A stretch of DNA of 64,000 nucleotides from Rebecca billardiae RCC1528 (lineage: Eukaryota > Haptophyta). The notes beneath the pieces were generated by a model. The model had not been told where the DNA came from. It ran no database searches and saw only the letters and a program-made list of their open reading frames with translations. Of this stretch, positions 11,046 through 20,517 are shown piece after piece (the stretch's first letter is position 1; each line of letters begins with the position of its first letter). Location: contig OZ251240.1 in assembly GCA_965240325.2 (NCBI GenBank), positions 1,550,001 through 1,614,000 of the forward strand, in the 5' to 3' direction. A program made the translations under genes and the position numbers.

Positions 11046-13400
11046 TACTCCGCGGACGTCCGCGGTGCCTACTCCGTAACTCAGTATAATTCCGTTCCGA
11101 ACAGACCGAAGGCCGGGACCGCCGGACCGCGGCGCGGCCGCGGCGGCGCGATCAGCCGCCGCCGGTCCGCTCAGCAGCACTGTCAGCTGCTTGCTGCTAC
11201 TGCGATAACTTATGTTAAAATTATAGGCCTGTTAAACCGGACGCGACGATAGTATAGCGCAGCAGTAGATAGGTGGGCCCACTGGCTACTGTGGGATTAT
11301 AGTGGCGCAGAGCGCGAGCTCATAGCGCGGTGTTTACTTTCATCTCGAGCTGGATTCCAGCCCCAGGAGATGGCCCCTGGCCTGCCTGGTAAAAAAACCA
11401 GTGGTACATGCCGTAAATATAGGGCGTAACGGTGACCTATTTACTAGTATGGGAAGTGGCCCTGTGCCCAATGTAACGACCATGTAACGGGCGTCTTAAA
11501 CGTGACATATAGGGTCGGCAGACGTCACTTTGATATAGCACTTTGATGGTCTGATCATAGGTCTTCAGCAGCATGCACACCCATTGTCACATATACGGCG
11601 TATATGGGCACTCTGAGAATACGGGATAACGGCCGTTACACCCGTGCGTTACATATACACCGCCATGCTGATCAGCATGGCTGCCATAGTATTTCAGACT
11701 GTTTCAGACTGCTCTCGTAGCAGCCGTACGGCGTGCATGTGACACCTAATATTTTTTCCAACCCTTCTACCCTCGATGGATGAGTCTTGAGGAGCCGTGG
11801 GCAAAGATTGAGCCGCATCGAGTCGTGGCGTCAGCCCTCCTGCCGTGGTCAAGGCAAGCAGGAGTGGTGCACGCGGCGCCGGGCACATCCGTCATCCAGC
11901 AGCCCGCAGCGTGAACACGGACAAGGTTCGTCGAGCGCTCATCTGTGGGCGTGGCGTTCAAGGCAGGCACTGCTATGCATCGAAACGCCTTTCCTCATGA
12001 CCCGACCTAACCGTTGCTCTACACTGCGACCAAGCTGTGTCCGAGCTGTCCTCAGCTCGACCGTCCTCTGCCTAACTGTGCGCAACGGCCGCTTCGTCAC
12101 AGCGCCGAGCTGGCTCGCCGTGGTGCGCGCGCGCGCGTAGCGATGTGCATTCATCACCGCTTCCTGCGTGGCAGCAGGGCGAGACATGGCTCGTCAGTAA
12201 GCGGGTACGCCTGCTGACCATGCATCGGCATCGGCGGCGTCACCAACGTGCTCGGGCAGGCTCACGAAGGGCTCAAATCACTTGTGAACGGATCAACTGT
12301 ACTGTCCGCAGCGAGCACGGCGCACAGCGGATGACCAAGCAGAGGCGGGGCGACTGCTGTGCGGCCGCGCGGGGGAGTAGCTGGGCTATCGAGGTACACG
12401 TAGAGCCACGACAGGGCTCAACAAGCGCATCAGCTGCGATCTACCCGGTCTGATGTGCAGCCCGACCTCGTGCAATTGTGTGGCTCGAGGCCCTTAAAGG
12501 GGCTCGTAGCTTCCAAACACCCGAGGAGCGTCGGCGCTGAGAGTTGAGTCGAGGCCGGGGAGGTAAGAGACGGCCTACGCATCCACTTTGACCGTGGTAT
12601 GACAATCAGATCCTTCCCCAAGTGCCCACGATGATGTGCTCGGCCACCTCGCCCAAGCGTACCGCCCTCATCCGTCGGGGACCTGACCGACGGGGGCAGT
12701 CTCCACAGGGCCGCAGAAGTAGCTGGGCCTTGCCAGGATACCATGTAGATGCTGTACCAGTAACGCTCCGGAGTGTACCAGTTCGTTCAAGGGTGTCCCA
12801 AGCTCGCGTTGTGCTCGCATTACAATCCTCAAAGCTGTTCCCGTGTTTGAACGCGCGACTGTCGGCGAGAGATGGCTAACCGGGAAGATGACCCAGGGAT
12901 GAACCGTTCGCATGGCTCGTTCCAGAGGGCTACGCAGCACGCCACGGGCGTGCGGCGCAGCGTGCCTCGCATGGCAGGCGGGCAAGCGCGGCGGACAACG
13001 CGCTGACGACGCGCGCAGGTCGATCCCGGTCATCGTTTTCGCGATCGACCGGCTTCCCGGACCGGGAGTTTGGCGGCCTGGGAAAAGGGACTTCAGCGCT
13101 AGAAAAAGAGCACGGCTGCCGCCCGAAAAAGCCAGAGAGATTTTGTTTTCATTTTTAAATGGCTGTGGGCCCACCTACAGTAGATAGCAGATGGCAGATT
13201 TACGTCGTATAGTCGCGCGCAGACCAGCAGCGCGCTGTCGAAGAGTAAGTAAGACTGCTCATGTCTGAGGGCGAGGCGCCCGCAGTCAGTAGAGCACACT
13301 GGCGCCGCAGCCGAGCCGCGTAAGTACATACGGCCGTCACGGAGTCTCAGCCGCACTGAGTGAGTCATCCACGTAGCAGCCGGATCACGCGGCCTCGAGT
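11046..13400. other. Gene-free stretch, lower GC
   Basis: About 2.35 kb with GC clearly below that of the neighbouring genes. Frames up to about 170 codons occur on both strands between 11.7 and 13.2 kb, but they overlap, show no domain and lack the codon bias of the real genes. Decayed transposon or gene remnants are possible; I cannot name any. Confidence 0.45.
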
Positions 13401-14243
13401 TCAGCCACCGGGGCTTCCCCCGCTGCCTGCTGCCTCAACGCACCACTCGATGCAGTGCGGCTTGTGCAGCTTCCACGAGCTGCGCAGGTGCTCACGCGAG
13501 CAGAAGACCGCCACGTGGCACCGCTCGCACTTCTTCAGGCCACGGCCCGTCCGTCCGCAGGCGATGCAGCACTGGGACACCACCTCACGCACGCCAGCTG
13601 CCTCGGCCAGGATCTCGCGCAGGCCGCCTTCGAATTTGGGCTCGAGCTCTTGGGCACGGCGCATTAGCCGCATGCCCTCCGCCACATCATGCTCCAACCC
13701 CCCCACGCCTTGCAGAGTCATCCCTCCCACCGCGAAGATCGCAGCTGCTTCCCCGCCATCGGCAGCCAGGCGCAACAAGCGTATCGCCTCGCCCCGGTCC
13801 TGCGGCACACCCTCGCCGCCTCCGAGGCGCAGGCCCAGCTCGAGTTGCGAGAGCGCATGGCCCTGCTCAGCCCCCATCCGGAAGCAGCGCACTGCCTCGC
13901 ACGAATCCTGCGGCACACCATCGCCGTGCGTGTAGCACATGCCCAGGTTGTATTGCGCTTGAGCAAAGCCCTGCTCGGCCGCCAGCCGGTACCAGCGCAC
14001 GGCTGCCTCGAGGTCCACGGGCTGACCAAGCTCGCCTTTCCTGTGGATGTCGCCCATCTGGTCCTGCGCATCGGCAAAGCCGCGCTCAGCGGCGAGGGTG
14101 TACAGGCGGAAGGCTTCGCGCTCGTCCTGCGCGATGCCGTCACCAGCTTCAGCCCGCCGCGCCAGCAGGAACGTCGCGCGTGCGTCGCCACGCCCCGACT
14201 TGCGCCGGAGGAGCCCGACCGCCGCGGAAGCGTCCACCGCCAT
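13401..14243 (-). CDS. Sel1-repeat protein with C-terminal MYND zinc finger
   Basis: Predicted protein-interaction scaffold. The 280-residue product has about five Sel1/TPR-like repeats of 36 residues, with signatures such as AFRLYTLAAERGFADAQ, AVRWYRLAAEQGFAQAQYNL and AVRCFRMGAEQGHA. It ends in a MYND zinc finger (about 225-264) with the expected Cys/His ligands: CCIACG, CERC, VFC, then H and HKPHC. Sel1-MYND combinations are common in algae and their partners are mostly unknown. The frame is open to an ATG at 14444, but the extra 67 codons have unbiased third positions. Starting at 14243 leaves a 293-bp divergent promoter to the next gene, like other pairs in this window. Confidence 0.85.
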   Translation of the reverse strand: MAVDASAAVGLLRRKSGRGDARATFLLARRAEAGDGIAQDEREAFRLYTLAAERGFADAQDQMGDIHRKGELGQPVDLEAAVRWYRLAAEQGFAQAQYNLGMCYTHGDGVPQDSCEAVRCFRMGAEQGHALSQLELGLRLGGGEGVPQDRGEAIRLLRLAADGGEAAAIFAVGGMTLQGVGGLEHDVAEGMRLMRRAQELEPKFEGGLREILAEAAGVREVVSQCCIACGRTGRGLKKCERCHVAVFCSREHLRSSWKLHKPHCIEWCVEAAGSGGSPGG

Positions 14244-14536
14244 GAACGATCCCGCGGCGGGGCTCGTCGCCGTGCGTCCGCCCGGAGCTCCGCAAGTCCT
14301 TATTCCGAGGAGGAGCCCCGCCTCTGGAAGGATCGATGGTCCTTTGGACGGAAGCAGTTTAGTAGTTTTCATCAAGTTTACGACGACCTTGTTACGACGA
14401 CACGTTGCCGCCGACGACGAATCAGGAGACCTGCAAGGCTGCAATCATAGAATTATTGGTCGCGCGACCAAGCAATGGCGGCGGCCTGACCGCCCGTGGC
14501 TGACAGAAAGAGCAGCCGTCTCGGTGTGGACGCGGC
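14244..14536. promoter_or_regulatory. Shared divergent promoter region
   Basis: 293 bp between the start codons of the Sel1/MYND gene (minus) and the RluA-type gene (plus). Regulatory role is inferred only from the head-to-head layout. If the Sel1 gene starts at 14444 the spacer shrinks to 92 bp. Confidence 0.4.
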
Positions 14537-15535
14537 GTGATGCTGCGGCCATTCTACGCAGACGCGCACATCCTCGCGGTGTGCAAGCCCGCCGGGCTGC
14601 TGAGCGTCGGCGCGCGCGACTCCGCCGCGTGCGCGATGCGCGCCTGGCTGAGCGCCTGCTTTGGGTACGCGCGCGGCGGCCGGCCGCCGCTGCTGCTGCC
14701 GGTGCACAGGCTCGACCAGCCCGCGTCCGGCGTGCTGCTGCTCGCGCGCACGCGCAAGGCGGCGTCGCGGCTCTGCGCAGCGTGGCGCGAGCCGGGCGCG
14801 GTGCGCAAGACGTACCTCGTGCGCACCGCGCCGCCGTCGCCGGCCGCGCCGCTGCGCGCGCGGCTGTGCGACGCCGGCGCGGAGGGCACGGCGGTCGTGT
14901 GGCTGGCCGCGCCGCCGCACAGGCGCGCCGCGGGCCCGCCCTCGAGCGCGCCGTCGGTGCGAGGCTCGCTCGAGCCGTTCGCCGGCGCGACGCGCACGAC
15001 GACGCGCTGGCGACTGCTCGGCTGGGCCGCGGACGGCGGCGCGGCGCTTGAGCTCGAGGCTTCCGGCGGCGCGGCGCACGGCGGCGCGGGCGGCGCCCGG
15101 CACCAGGTGCGGCTGGCGTGTGCGCTCGGCCTCGGCGCGCCCGTCGCGGGCGACGTGCGGTACGGCGCGCCGCGCGAGCTGGCGGGCTCGACGCTCGCGC
15201 CGCGCGCGCTCGCGCTGCACGCGCACACGCTCAGCGTGCCGTACCCTGTGTCGGTGCGGCCAGGCGCGCTGCCGCAGCGTCGGCTGCCGCGTGCGCGCGA
15301 GGGCGGCTGCGCCGACGACGCGCGGGCTCCGAGCGGCGGCGCCGCGTGCTACGCCGAGAGCGACGGCAGCTGGGCGTTTGCCGCCGAGGAGGCCGCCGAG
15401 GCGGATTTGGCAGAGCCGCCATGCGAGCCTCACCTCGCGGCGGTGGCACGCGGTGCGAGCCCGGTGCGCGTGCGGGCGACCTTCACCGCGGCCCCGCCGG
15501 CGTGGTGGCCGCTGGGCGCGGAGGCAGCGGGCTGA
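14537..15535 (+). CDS. RluA-family RNA pseudouridine synthase
   Basis: Isomerises uridine to pseudouridine in rRNA or tRNA. The 332-residue protein opens with the conserved strand HILAVCKPAGLLSV and holds the RluA catalytic motif HRLDQPASGVLLLA at about 57-70, with Asp60 as the catalytic residue. A KTYLVR segment and a late HQVRLACA segment are as expected for the family. No S4 RNA-binding domain precedes the catalytic core. The C-terminal 100 residues are poorly conserved in type and rich in Ala/Arg/Gly. Either of two adjacent ATG codons (14537 or 14540) may be used. The absence of a clear targeting peptide leaves its compartment undecided. Confidence 0.85.
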   Translation: MMLRPFYADAHILAVCKPAGLLSVGARDSAACAMRAWLSACFGYARGGRPPLLLPVHRLDQPASGVLLLARTRKAASRLCAAWREPGAVRKTYLVRTAPPSPAAPLRARLCDAGAEGTAVVWLAAPPHRRAAGPPSSAPSVRGSLEPFAGATRTTTRWRLLGWAADGGAALELEASGGAAHGGAGGARHQVRLACALGLGAPVAGDVRYGAPRELAGSTLAPRALALHAHTLSVPYPVSVRPGALPQRRLPRAREGGCADDARAPSGGAACYAESDGSWAFAAEEAAEADLAEPPCEPHLAAVARGASPVRVRATFTAAPPAWWPLGAEAAG

Positions 15536-15894
15536 GTCGGCGCGGAGGCGACGGCTGGCGATGCGCCAGCAGGCCTCGGCTGTGGCAAATGATAAGGCGT
15601 CACCGGGTCCGGGGCCGGCGCGCTGATCGGTCCGAGGGCGTCGTCCGTGTAGTCGTCGGCGGCGCGGCGCGGCTGAGGTCGCGGGGGCGCGCGCGCGACG
15701 AATGAACAGCACAGATCATCATATCATGCGCTGACGCAGACGATCGACGATGTATAGTCACTATAGCCTGGCGCCGGCTAGCCAGCACGCATGGCTGTAT
15801 ATATGACCGCGTTCCGCGGTCCTTCCGTAGAACCAACGTAGTTAGAGGCCCGCGGTGCACCCTTCGTCGGCTGCTGTCTCAGTGGCCAGTGCCT

Positions 15895-17016
15895 TCATCT
15901 CCGCCGCTCCAAGCGGCCCACCTGCTCACGCGCACCTCGGAGCTCGGCCTGCGCTGCGTCGGTGGCCGCTGGGTCAGGGTGCCGCTCGATGACGATGGCG
16001 ACCGTGCTGCCCAACTGCTCGACGTTGACGAGCTTATCGGTGCAGTACCTGTACCGAGTCACCAGCGGCAGCGCGGTCTCCACGCAGTCGTAGTCATGGC
16101 CGACTGAGATCGTCGGCACGCGCTGCTGCTGCGGGGGCTGCTCGCTCACCAGCTGACCGACGCTCTCGAGCAAGCCAATCCACGAACACGCCTCGTCGCA
16201 GCCAGCGAGAGCCTCCAGGATTTTGTACAGCACCTCACATGCGTCCTGCTGCTGCTGCCCAATCGCCGTCGTCCACCGACAGGCCTCGGCTATCGCGTCG
16301 TGGAGCGGCTCGAGCAAGCTGCGCGTTGGCTCCAACTCGCTGGGCCACTCGCAGTTGACATGAGCGAGCGCCAGCGTGCGCACACCGGACACGGTGCGGC
16401 TGCTGGACTGCTCCGTCGCGGCGGATGTGGCGAGCGAGACGAGGGAAGGGCACGCGAGCAGCGCCGCCAGCAGCGCGCCGAGGTAGCACGTGGTGCCGAG
16501 GTTGCGCGTGCCCAGCAGGCTGAGCATGCCGGCCCGCCTGCCGGCCTGGCGCGCGCTCGGCTGCTTGGAGGCCGAGTACATCGGAGTGGAGGGCCGCTCC
16601 GAATCGCGCTGGCCCGCGCGTGGCACGCCTGCGCCTGCCGCCGAATCGCGCTGGCCGCCCGTGCGCGGCACGCCTGCGCCTGCCGCCGAATCGCGCTGGC
16701 CTGCGCGCGGCGCGCCTGCGCCTGCATCAGCGCCCCCGCCACCGCGGGGCGGGGCCGGGGGCGCTGCTGGCGGCTGATCACCGTTGAGCGCTGCGAGCGG
16801 CGCGAAGCGGTTTGCAGCAGCGCTTGTGGTGAAGTCCGTGATCAGGCGTTTCGCGCCACCGCCGCCGAGCGTGCCCACCGCCTTCAGCGCAGTGCGGACC
16901 CCTTCGATGAGGCTGGAGATCGACCCAAGAGTGACTCCGTACTGCTCGGCCGCCGTCGTGAGCGCGTGCTTTCCCTGCACGACGGAGATGGCTGCAGCGA
17001 CTGCCTTGAGCGACAC
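15895..17016 (-). CDS. USP-like protein with N-terminal helix-turn-helix, incomplete
   Basis: The middle of this 373-residue product resembles the start of a ubiquitin-specific protease. NLGTTCYLGALLAALLACP matches the USP Cys box, and QQQQDACEVLYKIL matches the usual QQDAxEFL. A late VAIVIERHPD could correspond to the strand before the LKRF box. The frame stops 15 residues or so later, so the His/Asp box is missing. The gene is therefore truncated, a pseudogene, or continued in an exon I cannot place. The N-terminal 45 residues (VVQGKHALTTAAEQYGVTLG) read like a Psq-type helix-turn-helix, a fold common in transposases. Three tandem 42-45-bp repeats code RDSAAGAGVPR units between the two parts. 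Neighbouring DNA turns AT-rich right at the start codon. Confidence 0.5.
   Translation of the reverse strand: MSLKAVAAAISVVQGKHALTTAAEQYGVTLGSISSLIEGVRTALKAVGTLGGGGAKRLITDFTTSAAANRFAPLAALNGDQPPAAPPAPPRGGGGADAGAGAPRAGQRDSAAGAGVPRTGGQRDSAAGAGVPRAGQRDSERPSTPMYSASKQPSARQAGRRAGMLSLLGTRNLGTTCYLGALLAALLACPSLVSLATSAATEQSSSRTVSGVRTLALAHVNCEWPSELEPTRSLLEPLHDAIAEACRWTTAIGQQQQDACEVLYKILEALAGCDEACSWIGLLESVGQLVSEQPPQQQRVPTISVGHDYDCVETALPLVTRYRYCTDKLVNVEQLGSTVAIVIERHPDPAATDAAQAELRGAREQVGRLERRR
16605..16735 (-). repeat. 42-45-bp coding minisatellite
   Basis: Three consecutive units beginning AATCGCGCTGGCC, each 42-45 bp, translate on the minus strand to repeated RDSAAGAGVPR-type peptides within the USP-like gene. 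Confidence 0.75.
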
Positions 17017-17027
17017 TTGGTTAAGGC

Positions 17028-17240
17028 GTGATTACAGTTTACTACGGTTTTTTTCAATATGACCCCCGCGTGCGCAAAATAATGCAAACCGGCAAACAGC
17101 GCGCTCGGTACGCCGACATGCAGTTTGAAACAGTCGTAGTATATGACCCATGCACATGCACTTTGTCAAAACAATACGGCCCTTGGACCGGCGACCAAGT
17201 TTTCAATAGCGTCGATGACACGATGACTAAACTTTACTGA
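17028..17240 (+). CDS. Small unknown ORF in AT-rich DNA
   Basis: A 70-codon frame starting 11 bp from the divergent USP-like start. The translation has balanced composition (for example QYDPRVRKIMQTGKQ and YGPWTGDQVFNSVDD), unlike the Arg/Ala-rich noise frames elsewhere, and uses AT-rich codons foreign to the surrounding genes. No family recognised. It may be a remnant of a mobile or viral insertion, or chance coding in an AT-rich patch. Confidence 0.3.
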   Translation: MITVYYGFFQYDPRVRKIMQTGKQRARYADMQFETVVVYDPCTCTLSKQYGPWTGDQVFNSVDDTMTKLY

Positions 17241-17896
17241 CAAAGTGACGGCCAGCGGCCTTCGATCTTTCTTATTACTCACGTCCGGGCGCGCCTATTT
17301 CGTCAACCGCATCTTGCGATAGAGAGCTATCTACCCCTCGAAAAAGCGAAAACTCACCCTCCAACAACCGTAAAAATCGTCCCCCGTCCCCTTTTCTTTG
17401 ATCAAAAGATCTTTTTGACAACGTAGTGAGGGCCCCCGGCGGGGCTCCACGCTACGCGCTCCGCCCTGCACCGCGGGCCATAATATAAAATATACATGTA
17501 TATTAATTATTATTGAGGATTGCCCACGGCTGGTGCATATACGACGACGCTACTACCGACTCATCACGCAAGATAGCAGTCCGAGCCGCATCGTCCGAGT
17601 CCGGTACGGCGCGCTACTCACTGATGAGTCACTACTGCTACTCACAGTACAGGCTATACGACATCAGCAGTCGATGATCCGATATAGCCAAATTGTATAT
17701 CGCGCGTACCCGGCATAGTGTATATGTCGATCGTATATCATCCGCCGCCGCCGGCGGGCGCCGCACTGCGTGACACTGATCAGCGCTCGCCGCCAACTGA
17801 GGCGGCCGGCACACTCGTGAACAGCAATCACAGCGGCGGCGCACGGATGTGAACAGTCGCGCGTCGACGCGTCATCATCACGCACTCATCAGTTAT
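17241..17896. other. AT-richer intergenic region
   Basis: No gene seen. Contains homopurine/homopyrimidine stretches (about 17340-17400), a short GC-rich hairpin-like tract (about 17425-17475) and ATATAAAATATACATG-like DNA near 17485. Composition continues that of the small ORF before it. Confidence 0.4.
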
Positions 17897-19069
17897 TCAG
17901 TTAATGCGCATCGACGACGGCATGAAGCGCGCCACGGCCATGAGCTGACGGAGTGTGTGTGCGTTGGTGTAAATGTCGCTGTCTGCCCTGGCGCCGAGCG
18001 CCTCGATGCGCGCTGCCTCTGGCGTAGAGAAGGGCGCACCCTCGCCCGTGGTGTCTGTCGTGCGATTGACGAGCGCGAGGCCGCCGTGTAGGGAGTACAG
18101 GGTGCGCAGGGCGCGCGCGCTGTAGAAGACCACGTGGAAGTTGGCTTTGACGAGGTCGCGGCTGCCACAGCTGCCCGTCTTCATGCACCTGCGCGCGTCC
18201 ATGTTGGGCACGGATGTGTACACGTAGCCACCTGGGCGGAGGCAGCTCGTCATGGCGCGCAGGAACTTGCGCGGCTCGGTCACGTGCTCGAGCACATGGG
18301 AGGCGACCACCAGCGAAGCGGTGCCCTGCCCGCTGCAGCCGGTGAACATGCTGTTCCGGACGGCGATCTGGGTGGCGAGGCCCTTGGCGCGGCGTTCGCG
18401 CTCGAGCAGCGCGCCAGCAATGCGCGCCTGCGCGGGGTCGGGCTCGATGCAGGTGAGCTTGCCCACGAGCCCAACGGCTAAGATCTCCTTGCTCAGCATC
18501 CCGTACCCGCAGCCCGCGTCGATCACCTCGCTGCCCGGGCCCCACGCGTCTCGCGCGCGGCCGTGGAGCCAATGCGCCTGCTCGTCGGGCACGTTTCCAA
18601 AGTGCTGCCTCCCGCTGAGAATATCCTCCTCAGTCGGACCGTGCCTCCGCGAGTAGTAGTCCCCGGCGTACAGCGTTGTGAGCTCTCGCGCTGTGGGCAA
18701 GGGGTCCACGAATGTGGCCGAGCACGCACGGCAGGTGAGCGTCCTTGTCCCCTTCTGGGAGGGCGTCGCAAAGTCGGTGGCAAAGGGGCTGAGGCCCGCA
18801 ATGTCGTGCGAGCCGCACACTGGACATCTGACTGATGGATCGACTCGGGGGCGCGCCGGCGTGCGGCGGAGCTGCCTCTGCCGGCGCACCTGGCTGTCTC
18901 GCCGAGGTGCAGCGAGAACATCGTCGCCTCCGGCGATGACGGCATCGTCCTCGCCCGCAGCGGTGCCGATTCCCGCCGCAAGCGCCCCGCTCACCCAAAG
19001 CACTACCAGGATGAGCTGCGCCGCGACGGCCGTGGGTGGGGCACGGCCGCCCGCCACGCAACCCGCCAT
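17897..19069 (-). CDS. Zinc-ribbon class I SAM-dependent methyltransferase
   Basis: Predicted SAM-dependent methyltransferase, 390 residues. An N-terminal hydrophobic segment (AVAAQLILVVLWVSGALAAG) acts as signal peptide or anchor, placing the enzyme in the secretory pathway. A zinc ribbon follows: CPVCGS, then CRAC about 30 residues later. The fold shows motif I VIDAGCGYGMLSKE, the acidic ribose-binding end of strand 2 (CIEPDP) and HVLEHV before motif IV. A zinc ribbon plus Methyltransf_11/12-type core is typical of enzymes modifying sugars or small molecules; the substrate here is unknown. The frame extends upstream to 19180, but starting at 19069 puts the hydrophobic segment close to the N-terminus. 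Confidence 0.75.
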   Translation of the reverse strand: MAGCVAGGRAPPTAVAAQLILVVLWVSGALAAGIGTAAGEDDAVIAGGDDVLAAPRRDSQVRRQRQLRRTPARPRVDPSVRCPVCGSHDIAGLSPFATDFATPSQKGTRTLTCRACSATFVDPLPTARELTTLYAGDYYSRRHGPTEEDILSGRQHFGNVPDEQAHWLHGRARDAWGPGSEVIDAGCGYGMLSKEILAVGLVGKLTCIEPDPAQARIAGALLERERRAKGLATQIAVRNSMFTGCSGQGTASLVVASHVLEHVTEPRKFLRAMTSCLRPGGYVYTSVPNMDARRCMKTGSCGSRDLVKANFHVVFYSARALRTLYSLHGGLALVNRTTDTTGEGAPFSTPEAARIEALGARADSDIYTNAHTLRQLMAVARFMPSSMRIN

Positions 19070-19371
19070 CCCTGAATGGTGACGGGAAGTGAGGCGTGAC
19101 CTTGCACCGGCATGCACTTCCGCGGCACTTCGACGAGGATTACTTACCGACCTTGTTGATCGGCTGCTGACATGAGTCATGATGCGTCGTCACAGTCTAT
19201 GATTCACCACTGTGGCGCGTCGTCGCACAGAGAAGTGATGGTACGACACCCGGGCGCTCGTGGACCCCGCCCGCAGTCCCTTCGGCGGCGCAGCACAGAC
19301 AGAGTAGGTGCTTAGCATACCACTTCGAAAGCATGGGATGGGCTCCCTCCACCGCGCCCGGCGGCCCCGGC

Positions 19372-20253
19372 TCAGGCGGAGAGCACCGCATCCGCACGCG
19401 CTTGCGCTGGCCAGGTCGCCTCGGCGCACTCGGGCTCGAGCTCGATCCAGACCTCGTGGCGCGTGCCCTCACGCACGCTGTACCCTTCCTTGAGCCGCAG
19501 CCCGTCGCGCGTCGCCGCTTTGCGCAGCGCCTCGGCCGCCTGGCGCGTGCCGAGCACCTCAGACGCATCCGGGACCTCGGCGACCGCCACGGTCGCCTCG
19601 GAGAGGGCCGCGGCGCCCTCCATCGGCACGAGCACCATGCTCGGGCAGTTGACGTACCGGCGCACCGAGTACGCAGACGCGCGGCGGAGCAGCTCGTACC
19701 CGGGCAGCTGGCACGGCCCGGCCTTCACCGTGAGCTGCGCGCCAAAGTCGGCGAGCGCCTCGAGCGGCGACGCGTCGACGTACTCGCCCTCGCGCAGGTT
19801 GACGCTGTCCCAGAAGTCGCGCTGGCTGACGACCTGCGCGCACTCGTTGAGGGTGTACTTCGACACCCCCGAGAAGCGCGCGAACGGCTGCCACGGCAGC
19901 ACCTGCATGCACAGCTGCAGCGTCCAGCGCGTGGTGAGCGCGTACGGGTCGGCCTCGTCCTCCAGCACGTCGTGCAGCTCGATGCTCGCGTCCCTGAAGA
20001 GGACGCGGCCGAGCAGCGTGCGCCCGGCGAGCATGTCCACGTTGCTGCGGTACGCGCCGATCCCCGAGATCGAGATCATCGGGTCCTTGAAGGTGACTGC
20101 TGGCACGTAGAACTCCGTGCGCATCGGATCGAACATGGACGCATACTCCTCGCGCAGCGTGCGGATGAGCGCCGTCTTCGCGGCGGCGAAGTTGGATGGC
20201 GGCGCGGAGACGACGCCGAGCGCGGCGAGCACCGCGTGTACCACGCCGAGCAT
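19372..20253 (-). CDS. DUF2358-SOUL domain protein, likely plastid
   Basis: 293 residues. An N-terminal hydrophobic segment (MLGVVHAVLAALGVVSA) resembles a signal peptide as used for import into complex plastids. A DUF2358 domain (SnoaL/NTF2-like) follows, seen in FYVPAVTFKDPMISISG, the Arg-Trp-Thr strand (TTRWTLQL) and the DFWDSV segment. Then comes the beginning of a SOUL haem-binding domain (YELLRRASAYSVRRYVNCPSM). The same order occurs in plant HBP5-type proteins. The SOUL part is only about 95 residues, shorter than the usual 160-190, so its haem-binding capacity is doubtful. The frame stays open far upstream, across the neighbouring glutaredoxin gene, but that part is an antisense shadow. 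Start chosen at 20253. Confidence 0.75.
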   Translation of the reverse strand: MLGVVHAVLAALGVVSAPPSNFAAAKTALIRTLREEYASMFDPMRTEFYVPAVTFKDPMISISGIGAYRSNVDMLAGRTLLGRVLFRDASIELHDVLEDEADPYALTTRWTLQLCMQVLPWQPFARFSGVSKYTLNECAQVVSQRDFWDSVNLREGEYVDASPLEALADFGAQLTVKAGPCQLPGYELLRRASAYSVRRYVNCPSMVLVPMEGAAALSEATVAVAEVPDASEVLGTRQAAEALRKAATRDGLRLKEGYSVREGTRHEVWIELEPECAEATWPAQARADAVLSA

Positions 20254-20517
20254 TGCGAGCCCTGGGCGCGCGTGCACGCGACGCGTGGGGAGCGGGCGCG
20301 TTGAGGCAGCGGCAGCCGCGGTTGGGAGAGAGAAGCCCGGCCCACCGGAAATGCGGGCGAGGCCGAACGAAGCTTCGAGCACGTGTTCCGGCGCTGTGCT
20401 GTGCGCCCGTTCGCCGCCGCTCGCGGCGCACAGCAAGGAAACGCGACGCCAAGACAGTGCTTGGTGACTTTGAGCAGCCGGGCCGGACGCGGGATCGGCG
20501 GATCTTCCAGCATCACG
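20254..20517. promoter_or_regulatory. Divergent promoter between two plastid-type genes
   Basis: 264 bp separate the start codons of the DUF2358-SOUL gene and the glutaredoxin gene. Both products have signal/transit-like N-termini, so shared control is plausible. No defined element was recognised. Confidence 0.4.
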
